A stretch of 64,000 bases of DNA from Anaplasma platys (GCF_012790675.1 NZ_CP046391.1:397398-461397), one strand, 5' to 3'; counted from the stretch's first letter, positions 1 to 9,583 are shown. Made by a program: numbers and translations. The notes: generated by a model from the sequence alone, not told the origin.

Positions 1-340
1 TTTACCCCCTACATCGTCGCGAGAAACTGATGGCCCGCAATAGCTAGTTCCACAACACCCAATAAAGAACAAGCAGTGGATATTAACAGTAGCTCAATGA
101 CAACCCTGCTCAGGTTGAAAACTGCGTGCACGGATAGTCAGTGTGTAATACGTCACATAATATGGCAAGTACAATCCTGATAGTTGCAGCTGCTGCAAGG
201 AGTAACGTTTGTGTAGTAGTTATTGTACTTAGTTTTTAATAGGTATTAGAGATGCAAAAACTATGACCTTGCGAAGTAGAATGGATTTACTAAAGTTAAG
301 CACGCTGTGCTATTAAGGTGCCTGGATCTGTGGATTAAAG
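1..340. other. Gene-free leader of the window
   Basis: No reading frame with coding character, RNA gene or clear signal is visible here. It lies beyond the 3' end of carA (minus strand) and leads into the degenerate repeats that follow. A further, more decayed repeat copy may lie near 160-190, but the match is too weak to call. Confidence 0.5.
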
Positions 341-860
341 GGTGCTTGTATTACATAGAATCCAAGTTGGTCGATCAGTTGAGGAGTACTGTGGATACAG
401 TCTGCAATGTGCTTTGATATAAGCATTAAACTATGATTGGAGAATTTGCAGGTGTGAATATTTCCTAAATTTAGGCTAATCCGCAATTTACCAGGTTAAT
501 ATTAAAGCGGTTCTAGAACACTATGTGTTAACGGAATATAAGTCGTGTCGGTCATTTAGGGTATTGCGGAACAGTCTGTAGTGTAACAGTGTGTTTTAGT
601 CTAGGCGTGAGACCATACTTGGAAAATTTGCAAGAGTGAATATGACCTAAGCTTGCTTCCAGATAGTACTACCGAGTGAGCTAAAGTGGACATAGTGCGT
701 TGTATTGGTAGAATCTAAGTTATAAAGTGTTGTCTGCGCAATCCGTAGCCGCATCAGAGAGTGCTTATAATACAAAAATCTCAACATAGAGCCGCGCTTG
801 TGTTTACCAATGGTAATGCGTTCTCAGCCTATGCTAATCCACAATTTATCAGGTTGGCAA
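341..860. repeat. Degenerate direct repeats (about 177-bp period) including a copy of the carA 3' end
   Basis: Three decayed direct copies are visible. Anchors are the AGAATCCAAGTT-like block at about 355, its degenerate form near 535 and AGAATCTAAGTT near 711, and the ACAGTCTG block at about 396 and 571. The block GGAGAATTTGCAGGTGTGAATAT near 439 recurs near 620 as GGAAAATTTGCAAGAGTGAATAT. The segment 473-496 matches 834-856, the last codons of carA, at all but 2 of 23 positions, and still reads NLVNCGLA plus stop against carA's NLINCGLA. The copies are in the same orientation as carA. They look like a tandem duplication of the carA end and its flank, now decaying. Confidence 0.7.
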
Positions 861-1956
861 AGTCTTGAAATATATAGTGAGAGTCTTGGGGCCCTGGGCA
901 GCCTTCTGGGTGGTATTGAACAGACCTTACTGGGTAATCTGTCAGCTTGATTCCCTCAATTGTGTCATCAAACAGTGATTTATGGGTCACCACAACATTC
1001 GCCGGTAGGGTTTGTCCATCCACGGCATAACCGTGATTTTGGCTTGTAACCTCTACAGTTCCGGTCTCTATATTATATACCGGATGGTTGCTGCCCCTAT
1101 GCCCGTGATGCATTTTGATTGTTTTTGCACCCAAAGCTAGTGCCAAAAGTTGATGTCCCAGGCATATCCCCAGCGTCGGAATGCCCGAATCCAGCAGTAC
1201 TCTGAGCTGTGTTAATACATGTGATTCCAGATCTGATGGGTCCCCCGGGCCGTTGGAAATTACTATGCCTTTGGGGTTAAGCGACAGAACGCGAGTGGCA
1301 AAATCGTCAATCCCCGCCACAACACTGACAGCACAGCCCATCCTTGTGAGTGCATTCAGTATACCTTGCTTGGCTCCTAGATCTATAACACATACCTCTG
1401 CACCGCGGGTCGACACTTGATGATCAGCTAGATGCGGCAGAGCAGTAGCAAGTGTTTTGGCTGTATAGGCACGCGCTATGTGTTGTAATGCCAGCAAATC
1501 AACCGTGTTGCGATTCTCAAAATGGTGGACTATTCCAGGCTGTGTACCATGCTCGCGTAGGTGCATTGTTAGCGCTCTGGTGTCTACACCGGATATTCCA
1601 GTGAGTCCATTGGCTTTTATCCAAGATTCTAGATCGGTTTTGGAAGACACATGAGATGCACATGACATCTCTCGCACAATGATCCCCTTGGCCAGCACTC
1701 TACTACACTCAAAATCTTTGTCGTTAATGCCCACATTGCCTATATGCGGAAATGTGAATGTCACTATTTGATCTGCAAAGGAGGGGTCTGTGATCGTGTA
1801 CTGGTACCCGGTGAGTCCCGTAATAAAGCACACTTCACCTACGCTGTCGGTCCTATTTCCAAGGGATCTGCCAAAAAAATGTCTTCCATCGGCAAGAACT
1901 ACGACTGCGTTGTGATAGCAATTTGTCATACTTATGGAAAAGTCAAACTCCGGCAT
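829..1956 (-). CDS. carA: Carbamoyl-phosphate synthase small (glutaminase) subunit
   Basis: This subunit hydrolyses glutamine and channels ammonia to the large subunit CarB, which makes carbamoyl phosphate for pyrimidine (and arginine) synthesis in the cytoplasm. The 375-residue length is normal. The N-terminal CPSase domain shows the family pattern GEVCFITGLTGYQ and PHIGNVG. The C-terminal class I glutamine amidotransferase domain has the nucleophile Cys in GICLGHQLLAL and the His/Glu pair in SVQYHPEG. A shorter start at codon 10 (MTNCYHN, 1929) matches usual CarA N termini as well as the upstream ATG; neither has a clear ribosome site. It is divergent from gpmI across 278 bp in which I see nothing. 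carB is not in the window. Its 3' end is duplicated downstream. Confidence 0.96.
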   Translation of the reverse strand: MPEFDFSISMTNCYHNAVVVLADGRHFFGRSLGNRTDSVGEVCFITGLTGYQYTITDPSFADQIVTFTFPHIGNVGINDKDFECSRVLAKGIIVREMSCASHVSSKTDLESWIKANGLTGISGVDTRALTMHLREHGTQPGIVHHFENRNTVDLLALQHIARAYTAKTLATALPHLADHQVSTRGAEVCVIDLGAKQGILNALTRMGCAVSVVAGIDDFATRVLSLNPKGIVISNGPGDPSDLESHVLTQLRVLLDSGIPTLGICLGHQLLALALGAKTIKMHHGHRGSNHPVYNIETGTVEVTSQNHGYAVDGQTLPANVVVTHKSLFDDTIEGIKLTDYPVRSVQYHPEGCPGPQDSHYIFQDFANLINCGLA

Positions 1957-2234
1957 TGTACCAGAGCAGTAACAATATTAATAGAGATATTATGGGACAT
2001 TGCGTTGATATGCGCAAAACACACAGTGCATATTGAGTGTTGAACACTCTAGCTCAGTATGTAAGTGCCGTCAGTTTTAAGCCACAAATGCTAAGGTAGG
2101 GTTGGTGCCATTCCAGCGCTTTGCTACGCGTCAAGCAGGCACAGGTCCGGCAAAATCGTAGCGTGTTATTCTTGTTTACTAGCGCGTGGGACATATGTAG
2201 AATTGCCGCATTTGGCTATGGTCTCTGAATACGT

Positions 2235-3728
2235 ATGTTTGGGAGTAATGTTGTGCTCTGTATACTTGATGGATGGGGCAACGGAAGTGGTGGCATGTAT
2301 GATGCAATTCACGGGGCGCATAAGCCATTTTGGGACTCAATAGTTTCACGGTGTCCGAGGAGTAGCCTGTATGCGAGTGGTGATGATGTTGGTCTTCCTC
2401 CCGGGCAGGTAGGAAATTCAGAGGTTGGGCACATAAGCATAGGGTGTGGCCGGGTTGTCCTGCAGGATTTATTGAGGATCAATCAGGAGATAGATGAAGT
2501 TCACAGCAATCCTGAACTGCTGAAGTTCGTTGATAATCTCAAGAATAGTAAAGGTGCCTGTCACGTTGTGGGATTGCTTTCTGATGGTGGGGTGCATTCT
2601 ATGCAGGCACACATGGAGAAGCTAATTTCTGTTGTTTCGGGGTTTGGCATCAGGGTATATGTGCATGCTATTCTTGATGGTAGAGACGTTTTACCATCTT
2701 CAGCCAAGAAGTACGTGAATCAACTCGAGGCGAGCATTGCCTCACTCGACGCGGTAGTGGGGACTGTGGGTGGTCGGTATTATGCGATGGACAGGGACAA
2801 TCGCCTGGATAGGACATGTAAAGCTTATGATGCTTTGGCATATGCGAAGGGGCCCAGGTGTGAAAATGCGTTAGAAGTTGTGGAAAACAGCTACAGTAAA
2901 GGGGTAACGGATGAATTTATAGTCCCGACCGTTGTGGGTGACTACAGCGGTGTAAGTGTAGAGGATGGCGTTTTGTTTATCAATTTCAGAAACGACAGAG
3001 TTTTGCAGTTGTTAAGCATGCTTCTGCATAGAATGCCCGAAGTAAAGAACGTTTTGGGTATGAGGCAGTACTCCTCTAAGATCCTGATCCCGAGCCTTTT
3101 CCCGCCCCGAGACATACAGTGGTCTCTTGGAGAAGTGGTAGCTGCGCAAGGCTTGAAGCAGCTTCGCATAGCGGAGACGGAAAAATTCGCACATGTTACG
3201 TTTTTCTTTAATGGGGGTAGGGAAGATCGCTTTGTTGGCGAAGATCGCGTGATAATTCCTTCTCCTGATGTGAGCACATATGACTTAAAGCCGGAGATGT
3301 CGGCTATAGATGTTACGGATACCCTGGTGGGTAGAATACGTTCGGCGAAATATTCGCTGATCGTGGTCAATTATGCCAACGCTGACATGGTGGGGCACAC
3401 TGGGAACATGGAGGCTACAAAGAGGGCGGTCACGGTTGTGGATTCTTGCTTGCAAAGAGTTTATGATGCTGCATCCGATATAGGGGCTACAATGTTAATC
3501 ACCGCAGACCACGGCAATGCAGAGAAGATGTTCGACGTCAACGAAGGTGCTCCCTTCACCTCGCATACGGAGAGTACGGTACCGTTTGTTGTTTGCAACA
3601 TGCAGCGAGAAATAAGTCTAGCTGATGGCAGGCTTTGTGACATAGCCCCTACCATTCTGGAGATTATGAAGATTGCGCAGCCCCCAGAAATGACAGGACG
3701 TTCTTTGCTTCGACCGTCTAGCCTGTGA
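2235..3728 (+). CDS. gpmI: 2,3-bisphosphoglycerate-independent phosphoglycerate mutase
   Basis: Cofactor-independent, metal-dependent mutase interconverting 3- and 2-phosphoglycerate. In these bacteria, which lack full glycolysis, it probably serves gluconeogenic or triose metabolism (inference). The 497-residue length is typical. Visible are the N-terminal metal motif ILDGWG, the catalytic Ser in GNSEVGH, GRYYAMDRDNR in the transferase domain, NYANADMVGHTG, and the C-terminal metal motif TADHGNAEKM followed by SHTESTVPF. It starts at ATG 2235 just before the conserved N-terminal strand. A decayed copy of its last 30 or so codons lies 206 bp downstream. Confidence 0.96.
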   Translation: MFGSNVVLCILDGWGNGSGGMYDAIHGAHKPFWDSIVSRCPRSSLYASGDDVGLPPGQVGNSEVGHISIGCGRVVLQDLLRINQEIDEVHSNPELLKFVDNLKNSKGACHVVGLLSDGGVHSMQAHMEKLISVVSGFGIRVYVHAILDGRDVLPSSAKKYVNQLEASIASLDAVVGTVGGRYYAMDRDNRLDRTCKAYDALAYAKGPRCENALEVVENSYSKGVTDEFIVPTVVGDYSGVSVEDGVLFINFRNDRVLQLLSMLLHRMPEVKNVLGMRQYSSKILIPSLFPPRDIQWSLGEVVAAQGLKQLRIAETEKFAHVTFFFNGGREDRFVGEDRVIIPSPDVSTYDLKPEMSAIDVTDTLVGRIRSAKYSLIVVNYANADMVGHTGNMEATKRAVTVVDSCLQRVYDAASDIGATMLITADHGNAEKMFDVNEGAPFTSHTESTVPFVVCNMQREISLADGRLCDIAPTILEIMKIAQPPEMTGRSLLRPSSL

Positions 3729-3829
3729 GGGGTGAGCAGGGCTGTTGAGATTTCGACTAGGGCTTGTTTTCCGCATGCTCATGATGGTGACACTTGTTGA
3801 TGTGGCATGTGGATGAACGTAAATTTGGC

Positions 3830-3916
3830 ATATGGCAGGCTCGTGATCCGGTCCCTACCATTTTGGAGATTATCAAAACTGCGCAAACTCTGTAGGTTAT
3901 GAGCATTCTCTGCTGA
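3830..3916 (+). pseudogene. Decayed duplicate of the gpmI 3' end
   Basis: This stretch repeats gpmI 3623-3710 at an offset of 206-207 bp. Shared blocks include ATGGCAGGCT, CCTACCATTnTGGAGATTAT, AACTGCGCA against GATTGCGCA, and CATTCTCTGCT against CGTTCTTTGCT. Translated, it reads PTILEIIKTAQ against PTILEIMKIAQ in the intact gene, then hits a TAG. It has no start or regulatory signals and sits between the convergent gpmI and der genes. It is a partial duplication remnant rather than a gene. Confidence 0.8.
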
Positions 3917-3960
3917 AGGCACCAGTCCATCTGCATGTATTGCTTGTACTGTTGTTATTG

Positions 3961-5289
3961 TCAGTTTTTTGCCTTTGTGTACGGATTTTCTCCCTTCCTG
4001 AATATCATCCTGATAGGTACTCCCTGCAGGGAGAAATGGGTTAGAAAGCTGTTTTTGAGATATGACTTGTATGAACTTTCAATTTCATGTCCGGGGGTGT
4101 TAGTTGCGACAACAAAGGTTGGTGGCAGCACGCTTACTTGGGAAATATACTTCAGTTTTACTTTCCTGCAGTTTTGTACGTGTGGAGGATGGTGTTCAAC
4201 AGCTGTTCGCAGCCACTTATTGAGTCTGGGGGTGCTTATATGAGTGCTAGAAGATTCATAGAGTCTTATCGCTTTATCTAGTACCTTATCGCATCCGATG
4301 TTTTTTAACGCTGAGATTTTCATAATGGGAACATCAAAATCTACTCTGCTGTGAAGGCAAATGGCCTTTAAGATTTCCTCCTCTGTGGCTTTGTCGCTTA
4401 TTAAGTCAGCCTTGTTTAGCGCTACAACAACGCTTTTGCCGTCTCTTATTGCGGTGCCGGCTATGGACAGGTCTTGCTGGGTTATTCCCTGTAAAAAATC
4501 TACCATCAGTATGACCACGCATGATTTTGAGAGTGCATGAATAGCGGATTTAGTGGAAAGTTTTTCCATGTCTTCGGTCACTTTTGTGCGCTTTCGTAGT
4601 CCCGCGGTGTCAGTAATGAGTAGTTTTATGCCTTTATGATTATACTCTGTGCTTATCGAGTCACGCGTTGTTCCCGCTGCGTCGTCAGTGATCACTCGGT
4701 CTTCGCCAAGAACACAGTTGAGAAATGTGGATTTACCCACATTAGGTTGCCCCATTATAGATATTGGTATGGAATTGTCTCTGCTTTTTTGGACGGGGGT
4801 TTGTTCCAGAAATGGTGCTATAGCATCGTATAGGTACTGCATCCCTAAATTATGTTCCGCAGATATGTGCACCGGGCCGATAAACTCCAGATATTCCATG
4901 GTATCTACAGGAAAGTCATTTTTGCTGCTTTCACACTTGTTTACTAGGAGGACAATTGGCTTTTCTGTTGCCTTACGTAGCCACTTTCCCAGTGCAATAT
5001 TGTTATCGGTGGTAGATGTCTTGATGTCTATAACGAAAAAAATAACATCAGATTGTGCGACAGCAAGTTGCACCTGCTTGGTTACCAAAGACTGTATGCC
5101 CGTGCCTTCGGCTACCCCTCCAGTATCAATTACTGTAAATTTCAGGCCACAAAAATTAGCCGGTGCTTCCTTGCGATCCCTAGTGACGTGAGCAATGTTG
5201 CTCACTATAGCGGATTTACTCTTAGTAAGGCGGTTGAATAAGGTAGACTTACCCACGTTAGGCAACCCCACTATAGCCACTTTTTGCAT
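3961..5289 (-). CDS. der: Ribosome-assembly GTPase Der (EngA)
   Basis: Tandem-domain GTPase needed for 50S ribosomal subunit maturation. There are two G domains. The first has the P-loop GLPNVGKSTLFNRL near residue 8, DTGG and the NKCE base-recognition motif. The second has GQPNVGKSTFLNCVL near residue 180, DTAGLRKR and NKAD. A C-terminal KH-like domain ends with the family pattern GVPIRMIFRKGENPY. The 442-residue length is normal. The start at 5289 (MQKVAIVG) fits the family exactly. It converges on gpmI and is divergent from the following propeller gene. Confidence 0.97.
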   Translation of the reverse strand: MQKVAIVGLPNVGKSTLFNRLTKSKSAIVSNIAHVTRDRKEAPANFCGLKFTVIDTGGVAEGTGIQSLVTKQVQLAVAQSDVIFFVIDIKTSTTDNNIALGKWLRKATEKPIVLLVNKCESSKNDFPVDTMEYLEFIGPVHISAEHNLGMQYLYDAIAPFLEQTPVQKSRDNSIPISIMGQPNVGKSTFLNCVLGEDRVITDDAAGTTRDSISTEYNHKGIKLLITDTAGLRKRTKVTEDMEKLSTKSAIHALSKSCVVILMVDFLQGITQQDLSIAGTAIRDGKSVVVALNKADLISDKATEEEILKAICLHSRVDFDVPIMKISALKNIGCDKVLDKAIRLYESSSTHISTPRLNKWLRTAVEHHPPHVQNCRKVKLKYISQVSVLPPTFVVATNTPGHEIESSYKSYLKNSFLTHFSLQGVPIRMIFRKGENPYTKAKN

Positions 5290-5522
5290 ACTGACACCAA
5301 TGTCCGATGATTAGAACTAAGGATTATACTTGCCAATACGCAAAGTGTTAAGAGTCCATTGCCCGATCAAGTGGCCATTGGGAGATATTCCATAAGGTTC
5401 TCGGTATGGTAAGACCGCGCTGTAATCACCGTCCATAGGTAATCTATCTTCCTGGGTTTTGTGTGGTTTAAACGGGCGTGTATAGTAAATATAGGTTGAT
5501 TTTTTGTGGCAGTTGTCGGATC

Positions 5523-6737
5523 ATGAACCGGGTCCTTTTGTACGTTGTGGTTAAAATGCACTTACTTGCGGCTGTATTCCTGTTTCTTGCTTTTTTCTTT
5601 GGTAGTGTTGGGGTGTTCAATGAAGAGGCTAGCGCTGCCGTTGTGCATGGCAGAGGTCGAGGACTTCAAAGTTTCTCGGTGTTGCCATCTGGTGGAGAGC
5701 AAACCTTTACCAAATTCAGGGTACTGAAGGGGGTGTCCTCCAGTTCCAGGGTTGCCCCTGTTGAGGCTGGGAGTGTGGTAGTTACTTTGGATGATAATGG
5801 AAGGCTAACAGCTTTCGATAACGATAGTGGAAAAATCTTGTGGTATGTGGCGCTTGCAGGTGGTCAGCGCTCGCTCTACTCTGCAAGTTTGCTCTACTCC
5901 CAGGGAACGGTCTTATGTGCCATAGACAATTTCCTGTACGGTCTTGACCCAAGCACCGGGAAGATAAAGTGGAAGAGCACTTTGCGTAGTTTTTTGAGTG
6001 GTGAGCTGGTTCTGGTTAATGAAGGCGATTCTGTAGCCGCTCTTACGATTGATAGCTATCTGTATGTGTTTGATGTAGAAACCGGTGGTTTGTTATGGCA
6101 CCATGAGGAGCCGGGAGTTGAGGTTCGTGTAAGTGGTGCTTTGTCAGTTGCTTACCTGTCACGCAATGGTCAGGATGCGGTTTTTGTGTTGTTTCCCGAT
6201 GGAAAGGCTAAGCGACTAGATTCCCGCAGCGGGGATGTTTTATGGGAGAGTGCTGTGGGGGAGTACAATCAAGGTTCTGTGGGTGATGTTCGAATCGCTC
6301 CGGTTGTCGTGGGTGACTTTGTTTTTGCGGCAGACGGTGAGGGTTCGCTGGTGTGTTTGAGTGCAAACACTGGTGAATTTATCTGGTCACAAGGAATTGG
6401 GGTGCGCGGAATCTCCAAGGTGGACGAAAAGACGGTGTTTGTAATCACAGCTGATTCACAGCTTGTCGCTTTAGATGCTGAGAGTCGCGTGCAGCTGTGG
6501 AGTTTGACCCTGCAAGAGATAGGGAAGAAACGGTGGTCATGGAATGCTCCGGTGATGGCTAATGGAAAACTTTGGGTTTTGGGTAGTAACGGGGATCTCT
6601 TGGGCGTCAGTGCCCTCTCTGGTGCGGTGGAAGAGATGTATAAACTGGAGGCTGGTCATTTTTATAAACCACCGGTTTTGATTGGTGGCTCTTTATACGC
6701 AACTGCGGGAAGAGATGGGTTGGTGGTTGTTTCGTAG
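5523..6737 (+). CDS. PQQ-type beta-propeller protein, BamB-like
   Basis: Probably a periplasmic beta-propeller protein of the BamB/YfgL kind, a helper of the outer-membrane beta-barrel assembly machinery. The N terminus is a signal peptide (hydrophobic stretch LLAAVFLFLAFFFGSVGVF, cleavage near EASA-AV). It is followed by repeated blade motifs ending in a Trp: GKILWYV, GKIKWKS, GGLLWHH, GDVLWES, GEFIWSQ and VQLWSL. About seven or eight blades fit in 404 residues. I start it at ATG 5523 to include the signal peptide; ATG 5556 is also possible. The stop lies 8 bp before lpdA, so the two may be cotranscribed. A general PQQ-repeat role other than BamB cannot be excluded. Confidence 0.8.
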   Translation: MNRVLLYVVVKMHLLAAVFLFLAFFFGSVGVFNEEASAAVVHGRGRGLQSFSVLPSGGEQTFTKFRVLKGVSSSSRVAPVEAGSVVVTLDDNGRLTAFDNDSGKILWYVALAGGQRSLYSASLLYSQGTVLCAIDNFLYGLDPSTGKIKWKSTLRSFLSGELVLVNEGDSVAALTIDSYLYVFDVETGGLLWHHEEPGVEVRVSGALSVAYLSRNGQDAVFVLFPDGKAKRLDSRSGDVLWESAVGEYNQGSVGDVRIAPVVVGDFVFAADGEGSLVCLSANTGEFIWSQGIGVRGISKVDEKTVFVITADSQLVALDAESRVQLWSLTLQEIGKKRWSWNAPVMANGKLWVLGSNGDLLGVSALSGAVEEMYKLEAGHFYKPPVLIGGSLYATAGRDGLVVVS

Positions 6738-6745
6738 GTGTGTTT

Positions 6746-8155
6746 ATGAGTAGCTGTTACTACGATGTTGCGGTTATAGGAGCTGGGCCAGGGGGGTACA
6801 AGTGTTCGGTGAAATCCGCAAGGCTCGGTCTGAAGACGGTATGTATCGATAAGAACTCTCAGTGTGGTGGAACCTGCCTTAGAGAAGGGTGCATACCTTC
6901 GAAAGCGCTGCTTGAATATTCATACAAGTACTATTCGGCGAAGAATCTTTTTCCTGGATTTGGGGTCTCGGCCAAGAGCGTGACTTTTGATCTCGAGAAG
7001 ATGTTTGAGGCTAGAGATAAGGAGATATCTGCATTGAGTGCGGGGATAGAGGGTCTTTTCTCTTCTGCTGGGGTGCGTAGGCTCTGTGGTATGGCGAAGG
7101 TTGTCGGCAAGGAAGGCGAGAATTTTGTTGTTTCTGTGAATGCGCAAGATGGGAGTCAGTTAGAAAAGGTTCTTGCTAAGAACGTTGTTCTCGCCGTGGG
7201 GTCTCATCCTGTATCCCTGCCTGGTGTAGATGTTGATGGTGCGTCGGTGCTGTTTTCGGATGCCGCGCTGAATATGGAAGTGCCCGGGGAGCTACTAGTT
7301 ATTGGTGGTGGGGTTATCGGCTTGGAAATGTCTTCCATATGGGGCAGGTTAGGAGCTAGGGTGACCGTGGTGGAATATGGTGGTCGCATTGCTGCGAGCT
7401 TTGATTCGGAAGTTAGTAAGTTACTGAAGAAGGTGTTGGAGAAGCAGGGCATAGTCTTCGAGCTATCGCAGAAGGTAGTGTCAGTGGCCAAGAGGGGATC
7501 TCGTGTTGCGGTGAGTTATGAGGCGCTTTCTGATGGTAAGCGCACAGATGTTGAGGTGGATAAAGTATTAGTTGCTGTTGGTCGCAAGCCCAGTGTTGAG
7601 GGTGTTGTTGAGTTAGGAGAGTTACAGTTAGATGAGAGAGGGTTTATCCAAGTGGATGGCAGATATGAGACTAATATAAAGGGTATTTTTGCCATAGGTG
7701 ATGTTATTGGTGGGGCCATGCTTGCACACAAAGCTGAAATGGAAGGAATCACCGTCGCTGAGCTGATGTCAGGAAGGGGCTTGCGTGTTGATTATGGAGT
7801 AATCCCATCGGTAATATACACACACCCTGCGGCTTCTGCGGTGGGAATGAGTGAGGACTATTTAAAGTCTGTTAACCACAGTTATAAGGTTGGAAAGAGC
7901 AGCTTTGCCGCTAATGGGAGGGCCAGAGTCGCTGGTGAGAGTGAAGGCTTTGTAAAGGTAGTTGTCTGTAAGGAAACGGGAGTGATTCTTGGGGTTCACA
8001 TTGTGGGAGCGCATGCCGATACCATGATAAATGAGGCAGCAGTAGCGTTGGGCTACAGAGCTACAGCGGAAGATATCTGTCGTATTTGTCATTCACATCC
8101 AGATGTTAATGAGGCTTTCAGGGATGCATGCGAAATTGCGTGCGGCAAGCACTAG
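6746..8155 (+). CDS. lpdA: Dihydrolipoamide dehydrogenase (E3)
   Basis: FAD enzyme that reoxidises dihydrolipoamide in the 2-oxoacid dehydrogenase complexes and makes NADH. The FAD-binding motif GAGPGGY is at residues 12-18, and the redox pair is Cys44/Cys49 in GGTCLREGCIPSKALL (family usual GGTCLNVGCIPSKALL). Also visible are the NAD-binding motif GGGVIGLEM, the second FAD motif GIFAIGDV, and the C-terminal active-site His in CHSHPDVNEAF. At 469 residues the length is typical. ATG 6746 is preferred over GTG 6740. Anaplasmataceae often carry more than one lpdA, for pyruvate and 2-oxoglutarate dehydrogenases; which complex this one serves is not shown. Confidence 0.95.
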   Translation: MSSCYYDVAVIGAGPGGYKCSVKSARLGLKTVCIDKNSQCGGTCLREGCIPSKALLEYSYKYYSAKNLFPGFGVSAKSVTFDLEKMFEARDKEISALSAGIEGLFSSAGVRRLCGMAKVVGKEGENFVVSVNAQDGSQLEKVLAKNVVLAVGSHPVSLPGVDVDGASVLFSDAALNMEVPGELLVIGGGVIGLEMSSIWGRLGARVTVVEYGGRIAASFDSEVSKLLKKVLEKQGIVFELSQKVVSVAKRGSRVAVSYEALSDGKRTDVEVDKVLVAVGRKPSVEGVVELGELQLDERGFIQVDGRYETNIKGIFAIGDVIGGAMLAHKAEMEGITVAELMSGRGLRVDYGVIPSVIYTHPAASAVGMSEDYLKSVNHSYKVGKSSFAANGRARVAGESEGFVKVVVCKETGVILGVHIVGAHADTMINEAAVALGYRATAEDICRICHSHPDVNEAFRDACEIACGKH

Positions 8156-8182
8156 TGGTATGGGGGAGCATTTTCATTGTTC

Positions 8183-9262
8183 ATGGGTTTGCAGTTAAAA
8201 TACAGAATAGCGCTGTTGTTGATTTGTGGATGTTTGGCGTGGCTCATTAGCGGGCTGTTTGTGCCTGATGGGGAGCGTAACAGGGATACCATCTTTGGGA
8301 CTGCTGATGTGGGGTCGTCTATTGCTCTGCAGGAGCTTGGTGCAGAAGAAAGGACAGTGGTGCGGGTTTTGCCTGCTGGAGTATATGCCTCTCAATCAGT
8401 GGATGTAGCCGCGCAGGCTGGTGGAAAGGTAGAAGAGGTTTTTCTCGAAAGTGGCAGCTTTGCGGAAAAGGATCAGGTAATTTTGAAACTTGAAGAACGT
8501 GAGAGGCTTGAGGCGCTGGAGTACGCCAAGGAGTTGCTGGAGCAAAGAAGGCAGGAGTACGACGCGGCTGAAAGCTTAGGATTTACGGGGCATAGCACTC
8601 AAATGCAAGAGCAAGCGGCACTTGTTAGTCTTAAAGCTGCAGAGGTCGGCTACAAAAATGCATTGCTTGCATACAGGAATAGCGCAATAAGGGCTCCTTT
8701 TAGTGGTATCATCGACAGGATTATGTCGCAGGTTGGTTCTATGGTTGCAGAGGGTCAACCAGTGGTGAGGATATCGAATTTTGATAAGCTAAAAGTGGTT
8801 ACTTATGTTTCCGAGCGCGATATATCGCATGTAAATCCTGGTGACGAGGTCAAAGTTATTCTGAATCAGGGCGTGATATTGGCGGGAGATGTTTGTTTTG
8901 TTGGCAGAGTAGCAACTCCGGAAACTATGTCATACAGGGTGGAGGCGTTGCTGGACAACGAAGAAGGTGGAATCTTTGCTTCAGACGGGATGAATGCGAG
9001 TGTTGAGTTAGCTCTCAAAAAGGTGAGGTCCTACAAAATTCCCGCCTCCTCTCTTAGTATAACAGATACAGGGGCGGTTGGTATAAAGGTGCTCGCTAGC
9101 GGTGGGGTGGTCAGTTTTGTGGATGCTGAGATAGTAGACGATGACAGTGAAGGTAACGTTTGGGTTACGGGAGATTTTGTCCGCGAAGACCGGATAACGC
9201 TAGTCATGCGAGGACATGAGTATGTCACGGATGGTATGAAAATCCCAAATCATGGCACGTAG
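8183..9262 (+). CDS. RND efflux periplasmic adaptor (HlyD/AcrA family)
   Basis: Membrane fusion protein linking an inner-membrane RND pump to an outer-membrane channel. The N-terminal signal/anchor IALLLICGCLAWLISGLF is followed by a lipoyl half-domain (VDVAAQAGGKVEEVFLESGSF), a coiled-coil hairpin rich in Glu/Leu/Ala (about residues 110-160), the second lipoyl half (NSAIRAPFSGIIDRI) and a beta-barrel domain. At 360 residues it is normal for the family. ATG 8183 is chosen over an upstream TTG. The only RND pump gene in the window is at 56644, about 47 kb away, so any pairing is inferred. It follows lpdA closely. Confidence 0.85.
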   Translation: MGLQLKYRIALLLICGCLAWLISGLFVPDGERNRDTIFGTADVGSSIALQELGAEERTVVRVLPAGVYASQSVDVAAQAGGKVEEVFLESGSFAEKDQVILKLEERERLEALEYAKELLEQRRQEYDAAESLGFTGHSTQMQEQAALVSLKAAEVGYKNALLAYRNSAIRAPFSGIIDRIMSQVGSMVAEGQPVVRISNFDKLKVVTYVSERDISHVNPGDEVKVILNQGVILAGDVCFVGRVATPETMSYRVEALLDNEEGGIFASDGMNASVELALKKVRSYKIPASSLSITDTGAVGIKVLASGGVVSFVDAEIVDDDSEGNVWVTGDFVREDRITLVMRGHEYVTDGMKIPNHGT

Positions 9263-9334
9263 CTATACCTTTAAACTAATTGCAATGGTTATGGGTATAT
9301 CTTACAATGTCGGCCATGTCGTTTTTGTTGGTGA

Positions 9335-9583
9335 ATGGTGAAAATTAAGGAGGGAGTTGCAAGGATAGAAGGTGTTGTCACGAAGTTGCTCAGGGATGCT
9401 GTGTTTATAGTGAAGCTGAACGATGGCTACGAGATAATGGCACACGCTTCTGGAAGAATACGGAAGAGCAAGATACGTATTCTGATGCATGATAAAGTAA
9501 TAGTTGAAGTTAGTTCTTACGGCGTCAATAAAGAGGGGCTGGGTAAGGGAAGGGTGGTCAGTAGGCTCAGAAATAAAGACTAA
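9335..9583 (+). CDS. infA: Translation initiation factor IF-1
   Basis: Single S1/OB-fold factor that binds the 30S A site and aids IF-2 and IF-3. At 82 residues it has the family pattern IEGVVTKLLRDAVFIVKLNDGYEIMAHASGR and IRILMHDKVIVEVSSY. The C-terminal tail (LRNKD) is a little longer than in E. coli IF-1 (72 residues). The ATG at 9335 has no good ribosome site. The last A of the TAA stop is the first base of the maf start codon, so translation is probably coupled. Confidence 0.95.
   Translation: MVKIKEGVARIEGVVTKLLRDAVFIVKLNDGYEIMAHASGRIRKSKIRILMHDKVIVEVSSYGVNKEGLGKGRVVSRLRNKD

Noticed and set aside
341-860. CRISPR array as explanation of the repeats
   Set aside because: Units are long, degenerate and contiguous, without short exact repeats and unique spacers, and no cas gene is near.
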